Shown here piece after piece: positions 1 to 10,000 of a stretch of 64,000 nucleotides of DNA. This DNA is from Rhyzopertha dominica (taxonomy: Eukaryota > Arthropoda > Insecta > Coleoptera > Bostrichidae), in the NCBI GenBank assembly GCA_025024175.1, contig QCXZ01000064.1, positions 49,807,325-49,871,324 on the forward strand. Direction: 5' to 3'. Every line of letters starts with the position of its first letter. The first letter of the stretch is position 1. A program made the translations under genes and the position numbers. The notes under the pieces are model-generated. The model was not told the DNA's origin. It did not search any database and worked only from the letters and a program-made list of their open reading frames with translations.

Positions 1-1345
1 ATTTCGATTTAAAGTTAATATAGTACTAAAAAACAGAAATAACATTATGCTTATGTACTAATTGCAATAGCAGTCCGTTGAACAGCCTATAATTGGGTGC
101 CGTCCGCAGCTCCGCTGTTAAGTTATTGTAAATTTTTTGCCCTGTATACATTGCTGAGTTTTAAAATTATAGCATTTGGGCTTTAGTAAGCGTAGTTGCC
201 TAGGTCACCGTTTTCATCCAGAATCTTTGCCCTGAAAACCACTCTGGATTTTAAAGAGCCACCCCAGAAGCAGATTCCATATGAAATCAACTATTGTACT
301 TTAGCTTAGTAAAAAATCAATAATTGATCTATGGTGAGAATTCTATTGAGGTGTTTAATTTTGTAAATCGAGTGACTCGTCCAGAAGCAAACCCAGAAAT
401 GTAGTAGTTCTGACTAGGTTAAAGTCACCTAAATTTGCCAACTGTCACGAGACCCCATTCTGTTTGTTATGAAATCATAGGAAATATGTTTTAGATATAT
501 TTAACTGCAATTTATTTTCATTAAAATATGTAGTGAAGTCCATCCACACTTCTGTTACCATTAACTAATTTAGTTGTATCATAGGCATACTTTACTAGAC
601 CTTCTTCACCGTATTTATGTAACATGTCGTTAGTTTAAATTACGAATACCACGGATCCTAAAATTGTGCTCTGCGGTACGCCACACCTTATTTCGGTTTC
701 ATCAGATTTTGTAATTATGTTTAGTGTTCTTATTTCCACAATAATAATAATATACCACATACTTTTCCAAGAACCTTGACGGCTAAATGAGTATCGCATA
801 TTCGAAGATCTTTGAGAAGCTTGAGTTAACTGGTTGATACTGGTCGGTAATTCCCAACATTCGAGCACTTCTGCTTTGTGTATATAGCTATCTTCAGAGC
901 ATGTGGGGAAAATGCCAGTCTCTAGATAATAGTTAATCAAATGAGTTAATGGCCTTAGGATTGCCTTAGCGACCTTTTTAGTATTAAAACCATTACATTA
1001 TTTTATCCAGAGGAGTTTTTATTTTTTAATCTACTGAATACAGAAAGCATTTGTTCTTCACTATACTGCATAAACCCCATACTGTTTTTGATAGGACTAT
1101 CATATATTTTATATTCCATCCGTGGGAGCTGTCGTTTCAAGTATTTAGCGATATTTGAAGAGAGTTCACTAAATTGGTTGCTAACTATTCTTGGATCACT
1201 CATTAACTGTCCTTCCACATCCTAAGTGACCTCTTTCTCAAATTTAAAAAAGCTGCTAGTTTTGTTTATTATATTCAATGTGGTTTTCAACTGATTACTG
1301 AAGTTAAGAATTCTTTATTGGAAAAAGTCTTGTTTGGTTTTAGAT
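1..1345 (-). mobile_element. LINE (jockey-like) ORF2 relic, cut by window edge
   Basis: Reading the minus strand from about 1345 down, broken frames give the linker before the reverse transcriptase (LKTTLNIINK, then a block ending FSRLKNKNSSG at 1218-1003). Next comes the RT block GVPQSTILGSVVFVI (about 690-638), a degraded active site YAYDT (about 570; normal YADDT), then TTFLGLLLDESLD (about 400-365) and a C-terminal tail with IYNNLTAELRT (about 130-90). The order matches jockey-type non-LTR ORF2. Stops and frameshifts are frequent, so it is dead. The 3' end runs off the window. The clade is a guess from motif style. Confidence 0.7.
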
Positions 1346-1915
1346 ACAAGTAAGCGACGGACGCGCTTTTTTTCAAGTAAAGTTTATTCAGTTCCGGATA
1401 TTTTTTTCTGGGAAACAGATAGTTCTGTTAACTCCATAGAAGACCTTTCCACGTTTTCTGATATAGGCGTTATTTTTTCCACAGAAAGCAACATATATTA
1501 CATGAGGTTTAATCCACGCTGCATTGTTATAATTAATTATACAAAAAAATTACTTATTTTAGTAGCTCTTTTCTAAAAAGAAATTAAGGAAAATGGTATT
1601 GAGTAAAACAATGTCTTAGAAGTAGTAATTGATAGAATTTACCTTGAAATTTTCTTTTGATGGATGTTTCGCAGCAATTTTACATGAAGTAATCAGTAAG
1701 TAAGTAACTAATACATATTTGTTGACTGTTTACTGTCACTTTCTACTAGTATAAAAATTAGCTTTCAAAGAAACATCTTTCATTATCGCATATTTCAAAA
1801 TTCCGAGAATTCACTAGAGAATTAGAATGGCTACATTGTTTTCGGTAGTAGGTTATATGATTATCAGTTCTAAGCAAAGGAATATATTTAATACATCAAA
1901 TTTTTATTAATCTAT
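1346..1915. other. No feature seen
   Basis: AT-rich sequence. An 80-codon plus-strand frame at 1334-1576 shows no recognisable motif and overlaps the LINE edge. Confidence 0.4.
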
Positions 1916-1920
1916 CTTAC

Positions 1921-2376
1921 AAATTGGCTTCGTTTAGATTTAGAGGATATGTTTTTGCTAACTTCCAACTTACTAATGTGTATCTGTTTTGCAACTTTTG
2001 GCTGGAGATGAGGGTGGATACCCTCGAAGCATATAACTAGTATTTAATAAAATTAAATAGAATTTATTAACCAAGTAACTGCACTTTGAGTAATATGGAT
2101 CACCTTTCTTATTGAACCTGCGCTGGTAGAGCTGAATGGATCCGAGCTTGTGGAGGGGCTGTATGGGACAGAGAACATTTGGCTTCGTTTAGAGGATACC
2201 TTTCTTTTCTATCTTTCAACGTACCAATGTGTATATATTTTGCAACTTTTGGCTAGAGATTAGGGTGGACTAGTACTTAATTGAATTAAAGGATGTGCAG
2301 TAAGACATTCATTTACTTATTTTAATTTATTAACCAAGTAACTGCACTTTCAGTAATATGGATCATCTTTCCTACA
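1921..2376 (+). repeat. Diverged tandem duplication, unit about 260 bp
   Basis: The blocks 1921-2112 and 2178-2376 share TTGGCTTCGTTTAGA, TTTTGCAACTTTTGGCT, TTATTAACCAAGTAACTG and AGTAATATGGATCA in the same order, with the central parts diverged. This is a direct duplication; its origin is not visible. Confidence 0.7.
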
Positions 2377-3663
2377 GAATTAATTTTATACCTACTTATA
2401 TATAGTACAAGCATACTACAAACATAAACGAAATAATGTTTGTTTATAGTATTACAACAAACACGACTCTGTTAGTCAATTAATAGGCGAAAAAAAACAA
2501 CTATAAAAATTAGAAAAATCTGCATTGGATGATGGAACAGTATATAAATACAGAATCCTCAAATACTAAACGGGCGGGCTGGTATTATTCGCCAACGCAT
2601 AATCGGTCCGTACTTAATCATAGACTGAAATTTAACAGCAGATAGCTGAATCTACTGCATGATAACATTATATCCAAAGTGGCAAATTTATTTACCGACA
2701 AAAAACGACAAAGAGATGCCAAAGATCTACCGAATGCCTTGCTGAATCGTCTGAATTAAGTTCCTATGATTTATTCTTTGATGCCATTTAAAAGGTAAAG
2801 TTTAGAAAAACAAACCAAAAAAATTGCACGAATTGGAAACCAGAATCAGGCATGAAATTCAAGCAATGTCGCCTAATTGACTGCAAAGTTTGTTGCGCAA
2901 TTTTTGCTATAAACTAATGTATAATCAAACTGTCTTTACTTTGAACATTTAACGTAAAGTATTATGAACATTTTCTCAAAACTTTGTTTTATGAAACCAT
3001 ATACCAAGGAAGGTAGCAGCAATAAAGATCCACAAGTCGTTGGCCGCCAATTAAAAATTTAAATTTGTTCAATACAAAAACAACGAGGAAACCTAGAAAA
3101 AAAGAATGATGCTAACGTTGTATACACGGTATTTTTCATAGTACAAACTTGAATTACTTTAAATCCAAAATCAGGCATACTTTTGTTAAGTTTTTAATGG
3201 ATAGCTCTTACCCTCTTAGCGACGGCGTCAAAACCTATCCTATGATAGTTATCAATTAAACTTATCTAGTTTTACTATTTTTCACTCATTTTGCTGGATA
3301 ACATTACAATGTGTATTTCATTTAATATTCTAGAAAGCCAATATCTACGAAAATGAAAAAATATTTGAAATTGTAGAATCGCTGAATATAAACAAAAGTA
3401 TTGACATATATCACACTACAACAAACAGGGTACTTGCATAAATTTTTTTATTGACTTAATTGATTCATCGTGGTCATATAGTAGTGTGACCAAAATGTTT
3501 TTGCTTAATCATCATTAATACATTACTTATTTTGTTGTAATTCATAAACGCGCCGTTCTCGCGCCAAAAACCACGGTGAACCGCTGTGACATCACAATTG
3601 TGTAAATATACTAGTTCAAGTTATTGTTTATGTCTGTTGAACTTACTAATTTATTTTGTAAAC
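2377..3663. other. Unassigned sequence
   Basis: No coding or repeat structure recognised. A GC-richer patch near 3549-3595 precedes the THAP relic and resembles the leader of a THAP-type element, but this is only an impression. Confidence 0.35.
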
Positions 3664-3846
3664 ATGGAGTACCGTTGGTCCATTGTCTTTAAATGCAAAA
3701 CTACCATAATTTCTACCCAAGAAAAGACATTTATCTGTGTACCTATCGAACAAAAAAGTTGTAGATAAAAACCGTGAGAAGCGATCCCAAAAAATTTGCC
3801 CAAACAACAGTAACGTCGCTTGCGAAGATCATTTTGATGCAAGTAA
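3664..3846 (+). pseudogene. THAP-domain relic (transposase-type zinc finger)
   Basis: From the ATG at 3664 the frame reads MEYRWSIVFKCKTTI and continues to KTFICVPIEQK before a stop. A shifted frame then gives KRSQKICPNNSN followed by CEDHFD at 3821-3838. A lysine/threonine-rich start, the F-I-x-V-P segment and a final C-x2-H-F match the insect THAP zinc finger, usually at the N-terminus of P-like or Harbinger-like transposases. The first zinc cysteine pair is incomplete and the frame is broken, so it is not functional. No transposase follows. Confidence 0.6.
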
Positions 3847-4154
3847 AATTTTATTTTATGTAGGTATCTGAAGTATGCAGTCTGATACGGAAAGAATAAT
3901 TATTTATGATTAACTTTAGGTAAGAGTAATAACATTTACATCAAAATTATTTACTAACATACTTTCAAACAGGATTGTTCAAACAAGGTTACACACGAAA
4001 CTATTTCTTACTATTTCTCAATCCTCCATAACTAACTATGAGCGGGGTATATTAATGGGAACGTCTATAAACGAACTAGGGATTCCACTTGATCGGGACA
4101 GATTTGTTGATCTATGTATTAGGCTTTTTAGAACACGTGATTTTTGAGCGACTG
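3847..4154. other. No feature seen
   Basis: AT-rich spacer between the THAP relic and the nested inverted-repeat elements. Confidence 0.35.
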
Positions 4155-4576
4155 CCAGGGGGCAAATTTCAAAACGATGCAGCTTCTAGCGCGCTGTCAT
4201 AGAAACCCAATTACTTAATGCCAACGTCAGTCGCTAGAGCTGGGACATTCGATTAAATTGAAATCGTTCAATCAATCGCGTAGATTCGGATCATTCAAGT
4301 CGTTCATAAGGATCGTGAATTGAAAGTGACAGCGGTGTCTCCTGTCTCGCCACAGCATATAAATATGCTGTCATGCTGTTTTCTCGTCGTGTACTGTCGT
4401 CAGCCGTTAACCATGTACTACCCACGAACGACGCTGATTCATTAGCTGTGAGCCAAATCAAGGCATGAGTCATTCAATTTGAACGACTTGGTCATGAAGG
4501 ACCCAACTCTATCAGCCACGCGTCCGTTTCCAGGGTTTCGCAGGCGCGTCCCATGCGTGCGCTTTTTGCCCCCTGG
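4155..4576. mobile_element. Outer inverted-repeat element, hosting a hAT-like MITE
   Basis: CCAGGGGGCAAA at 4155-4166 is mirrored by TTTGCCCCCTGG at 4565-4576, a perfect 12-bp inverted repeat. The block is visibly richer in G+C than its surroundings. No convincing target-site duplication is seen. The MITE at 4235-4511 lies inside. Confidence 0.4.
4235..4511. mobile_element. hAT-like MITE
   Basis: The ends TAGAGCTGGGAC and its diverged mirror (CCCAACTCTA at 4502-4511) resemble hAT termini. The flanking 8-mers TCAGTCGC (4227-4234) and TCAGCCAC (4512-4519) agree at 6 of 8 positions, as expected for an aged 8-bp target duplication. Inside are repeated short words of the type CATTCAA/TTGAACGA in both orientations. 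Confidence 0.5.
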
Positions 4577-4654
4577 ACGCCATATTGGATGACGTAATCT
4601 TAAAAAGTCTAATTGACTGTTTTTGGGTAGTTGCTCAAATATCCTAACCTCTTA

Positions 4655-4806
4655 GGGCCGGTTTCTCTTCTCTACTTTAAGATAAAGCTATGTTTTTAAA
4701 ATCTAAACCAATCACATACTTAGGTACCTCAATTTAAGGTGTTGTCATGGTTACTGGGTTAATTTTAGCTAATATCAACTTTAACAAAGAGAAGAGAAAC
4801 CGGCCC
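4655..4806. mobile_element. 152-bp MITE with GGGCCGGTTTCTC ends
   Basis: GGGCCGGTTTCTCTTCTCT at 4655-4673 is matched exactly in inverse at 4788-4806, and the similarity continues more weakly inward. The body has no coding capacity. The flanks are TTA and ATA, so a 3-bp target duplication is only nearly preserved. Confidence 0.8.
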
Positions 4807-6928
4807 ATACCATCTTAAATGTTAGGTAATATTGTAAATCTATTTTTATTAAATGTATGATTTACAGTAGGTAACACATAGTTTGGAAAGGCATGTTAAG
4901 CTTGTGTTATGTAATATGGAATTTTTATGTTGTATCGCTGAAACTATCTCTACAACCTCTATAACTAATACTCTTCATAATTAATTTCATACACGCCGCT
5001 TTCATTGAATGTATCCGTCTTTACTGTTTGCTGACAATGCTTTACTGTATACTTGTATGTTCCGGACACATGTGACTGCAATTTGGTGTCAACACGTTAC
5101 AGCTGTACAATGTACATAATGTAAAATTATACATAATAACTTTATAAATATTACGTGCTTAAGAAATCAAGTCATTGATTATATTAACATATTACCTACA
5201 TGTGCTGTAAATGTATATGCCACTAATCGTTTATGTTAGACATTAGACATATAGATTATTTATAACAAATCCATCTTGCAATATTTATAAGTAAACGCTT
5301 ATACATGGTTTCTATAAATGATTCGTGCAACACGCGGGGCGTTGATTTCTGAATTCTCTGTGCCTTCTTTTTATAACTGCTGCCAAGCTACAATCTACAA
5401 TATGCACGGCGATCACTGAACATCAATGAGCACGATGGTACTGAAGGTTGCATATCAAGTTGCAGTCACAAAATTATAATTATAAAGATTTTCCAACAAT
5501 TTATGGTTCTATTTTTCATTCAAAAGTAAGAAATAACAATAATTATTGGTAGAGTAGGCTTGTGGTAACCTTTACAGTCTACACCCTTGTCCTGTGGAAG
5601 CTTTGTGTAGTGCAGCTTTACTACCACTTAGTTTGTGAATTTTATCATTGCGGCAGGCTAAAAACATAATTCAGTCCATCATAATACAATTGTTTAACAG
5701 GCTTACTGTAGCCACAACCTCACAAATGTGACACGTAACCTAAAAGTTATACCTTTGGTTATACGAAACCTTGTTACCCCACAACTCCAAAATGTGAGCT
5801 TTCTGCAACCTTAAAGTTGATTATCCCACAAAAGACTACAGAATATGTTGAAAATACAAACTCCCACGCGTTTTCTCATATTAAATAATTCAATTAATCG
5901 ACAGATGACAAGTATACGGTAAAGCAATTGTTGTGTTCACATTCCTGAGAGGCGGCAAACTGATTAAATAGATAATTTCCATAAGCGCCCTGGATGCATG
6001 AATAATTTATAGAAACTCTGTACATATACCACGGATAAAAAAACATATCAACATTCAATACGTGCTACTCGATAAATGACTTTGCTGTATGCAGATGCTT
6101 TATACCCATGCACTGCTGTAAACAGGGAAGTGGGCGAGGATACGTCCACAGTACTGACGTGGACCAACGGCACTTCCTTCTGCCGTCATGTAAAATTTAA
6201 AGATCCATAAGCAATTTTTAGAAATTAATTTAATGCACTGTAATGCCAACCTTTTTTAAAAATATACTTAATACCAATGAAATTAGCTTGAAATATACTG
6301 AGCTAAAATTCATTTTTCTACGCTAGTTAATAAATATATCACGTAACAGGGATGGAATTTGTACAGCTTTTTAACTAGTTCCCCATTGCCCACAAGGTAC
6401 TAAATGTCCGACCTCTACCTTTACTGTCTATAACACTTCTACGGTTCTACGAGCATGCTAGTCTCTCAGATTAATTTCGTGTGATGTGTGTGGTACTTGA
6501 TGCCATAGCTAGCATTAAATCAGATTGAATTAATTATTTTGGCGATATTATTAAGTATGTGTACGTGCGGAAAACGCATTCACAGATACTTTTTGTATTA
6601 CCTTATCAAAATATCTGGATTTTGATAGTGAAAAAGATACATTATCGTAATAATATCAATTTATCTTGTAAAACATACAGATGTGCCATCTACGAAGCAT
6701 TGAAGAAAATATGTAATCGATTTTTGGTCGCAAACAGCTGGTCACAGGAAACTGTAAGGAAGACACAAAGTTGTATATTGCATTTATATTTCCTGTATTT
6801 TTAGTTTTTATTGAGAAAGTATGCTAATTTTATTTATTAAGTTTCATACTGTTAATATATGTATAAAAATATGCAGTCAATATAAACATTTTTTTGCATA
6901 ATGATGTAATGCTTTTGTCTAAAACAAA
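4807..6928. other. Unassigned AT-rich sequence downstream of the Bcl-2 family gene
   Basis: No gene recognised. A weak direct similarity exists between about 5711-5750 and 5778-5822 (CCACAAC...AAATGTGA...CAACCT/AAAGTT words). An 81-codon frame at 6559-6804 has no motif. Confidence 0.4.
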
Positions 6929-6934
6929 TTTATT
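6929..6934 (-). promoter_or_regulatory. Candidate poly(A) signal of the Bcl-2 family gene
   Basis: AATAAA on the minus strand, about 57 nt past the stop codon. Position and sequence fit; not otherwise supported. Confidence 0.45.
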
Positions 6935-6990
6935 TCAATTAATTACAAACATAACAATAATGAAAAAGCTTAAAAGCGTACAACACTATA

Positions 6991-7095
6991 TTATTTACGT
7001 TTCATTACTATAAATAAAGCTAAAATACTAAAGCAGAATATACCCATAGTGACCAAGGACCTTATCTTCGCTGTTGCTTCTTCTAAGACGTTTTC
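6991..7095 (-). CDS. Bcl-2 family gene, coding exon 3 (residues 158-191, tail anchor)
   Basis: The acceptor TTTTTTATTTTAG precedes ENVLEEATAKIRS, followed by an uncharged hydrophobic run (MGIFCFSILALFIVM), the basic end KRK and TAA. This is the expected short helix plus tail anchor. It was found by looking for a phase-0 exon after the GGW donor and is too short to stand out as an open frame. Confidence 0.85.
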   Translation of the reverse strand, partial: ENVLEEATAKIRSLVTMGIFCFSILALFIVMKRK

Positions 7096-10000
7096 CTAAA
7101 ATAAAAAACGTGTCTTCAAAATCCCAGGTACACAATAAAAAATTACTATTATTAAAACACTTGCCTACTTCCAAATTTATTTCTGGTAAATAGTTGTTTT
7201 ATTATTAGTAATTAATAACTTCCAAATACGACGTAGAATATTCTTGAATTCTCCTCCAGAATGACAAATTTATTGTTGACTGTGTTCTGCATTTTATTAA
7301 AAAGATCTACTGCTAGCAGTATACACTTATAGTGTTGACTATTCATAATCACTATCAATATAAAACCTATTATTACATTATAATTTAAGTGGATCTCCCA
7401 CGTAAACGAAGTTAGGCTATTAACTAGACCAAACAGTTTTTAACTACGTACGAAATAAAATGGAAAACAACGCTGTATCTATTTGAGTCCGTAACTGCTA
7501 TTGGACTCGCATTGGCTAATGTATCTGACTTGCTTGAGCGGAGCCGAAGAGGGAATGTTGGGACAAGAATACCAGTCGACGCTTGGACCAAGTTGCAAAA
7601 CTGCTATTTCTGGTATCAAATTATAGATTTTGTTTCAAAAATTAAACACGTTTGTAAATTAGACACTGCTAGAGTTCCGTACGTTGCCCAATTAACAATT
7701 AACCAGAGAGGTACCTATTTAGAAATTGCGAGTTAAAGTTATTGCATTTTAAAGAAAGATTCACAATTTTTATTACTATAGGAACAGTGAAATATGACAT
7801 CGTAGAGGACCATCACTTTGCAAAAAAAATCGGTCGTAGAAGATATTATCTTTTTTGAAAGCGTAATTTGCAATCAAATATGCAGCCGCATTTTCGTCGG
7901 TAGATCCCTCTTAATTCATTTTCCCATGTTGTTGAAAAGGTAAGGTCGTATAATATTTTGGTAGTTATTCACACTAATGCGTGACAGTACTTTACAATCT
8001 CTTTAGCGATTCTACATGAATTGAAGCGTCTTCTAGCTGGAAGAAGTACCGATTTTTATTGTCAATATGCATTTATCGGTTTTTTCATTTCACAACTATT
8101 ACCAACTTGATCTTTGTTATTCCGTCAGGACCCTAAATTTCTAATATTGACTAAAGTGAACAAAAAAAGCTAGATATTACAAATTAGGGGAACACAAAAT
8201 TTCATATAACCTCTTTCTGAAGCTGATAATATAGTGCCGCCATACGAAAATGCCCTATTCGTGTTATCCAACGTATTGTAGTATACTATTTGCACAATGT
8301 CATTGTCAAAACTAAAACGTAAACAACATTCTAATATAGTATAACTAAATTTATTTATAACAGTTCTCAAACTTAAGAGGAAGTCGAATAATGACTAATA
8401 TGGTGTACTTTTTAATATTTTCCGAGCTTTCGACTTTATTTAAGTAGAGGCCCTGTAAAAAGAAAACTTATATAAGGTCGCAACTCCCTAAGTTTGAAAC
8501 CTATTACTATAAATAAATTTGTGCGACCGCAAACTTACATCCAACATGTAACTATATTTTTAATACAAGTGAAAATAAGTTATAAATCTTAGTAATACTT
8601 CGGTGATATAGACTGTGGATGCGAGTTCTATTTCAAAAACGCTTAGCATACGAAAAGAGGATTTTAAAAATCTGTAAACAAATAATAAAATACACTTAAT
8701 AACAATCTCGCTTTCTTTCGAACCAGTTGCTTTGGCATATTAATGATAAGATACTTCGCGATACTGATAAATGGAATTGTTCTTTTATCTTAAACAAAAG
8801 CCTACTAGTTAGAAATGCAAACCAAATACACCTAAATAAACCGCGCCGAGGATATTTCAAAATTTATTCAACTTGTCTTAAAAAAGACAATCAGAATGTG
8901 TAATCGAGTTGTTCTAGTTTGGTAATACTAATAGTAATGCTAATATTTATGCTGGAAACCAATTTGGGATGCCATATTCAGTCAATATATTTAATAAAAA
9001 AATACTTAGTGGGACACCGTTTTCTGTAGCAAGTCAAGAAAGTGCTTCAACAGTTGTATAATTTTACTTACCCAACCACCTTGCTGTTGTATCCACTGCG
9101 ATAAATTGATACAGAGGTAGTGCATGCTCCAGGTGTGTATTCGCTGAAAACAATGTTTGAGCTTCAGGCGTAATGCCCGTATAGACAGATCTGTACAGAA
9201 GAAAAAGAGTACCAGAATTCTTTCCCATGTTATGCCTTCCTGCAAAAAGTTAAAGAATATCCCTATGAAAGCCATTAAACAAAAAGATGGTTATCAACAA
9301 GTTATATTATACAGAAAAAGCCGTATCGGGATATCAAGGCTTATAACTCAAACCTCGGTTGAAGTTATAGTCAAATGTTCAAATGCATTATACAGGATGT
9401 TTCACGAATTTTTGAGAAAAATTTTGTGGTGTTTACAAGAAAACCAGTTGAACATCAACTGACCGAGATATCTACTACAAGCTTGTTACTTTAAATGGAA
9501 CGACCACATTTTATAACGCATTAGATTAAGGGCGTCGAAATAAAGAAAAAAGTACTAAGGTAGCACTACTCTACATCATTTGTTTTTGAGATATCTCATG
9601 TTTCTTAATCTAGAGATGATTGGTGTCACGAGTGAGTAGAGGTGCATCTATATGGGAAGACGCCCTATGATTTTAATGGTTTTATATATCCCGCCGTCGC
9701 GTCGCTTAGTTTGAATGATTATGCTGTTTTCTTCGAGTATCTTGAGCAAGAAATTGACTACTCGAACCACATTGTAAGAACTGGAGATTTTATTATAACA
9801 GAGCTTGTGGTACGTGTTGATGGCCCGGTCAACCGGTCTGTTCGATGCGTACTCAGTACACCTCCTTCAATAACTTAAATCAACATAATCGTGTGCTTAA
9901 CATTAATCAGAGGCTGCTGGATCTTATTCTTGCTACGGATGACCGGCGGTTGAGATATTTCATTGTGGACAGCCTTTGGTTGTGGAGGACCCTCATCATC

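Noticed and set aside
1334..1576. 80-codon plus-strand frame
   Set aside because: No motif; overlaps the edge of the minus-strand LINE relic, starts mid-sequence and has random-looking composition.
9157..9462. 101-codon plus-strand frame over Bcl-2 family gene exon 2
   Set aside because: It is the antisense shadow of the real exon and has no motif of its own.
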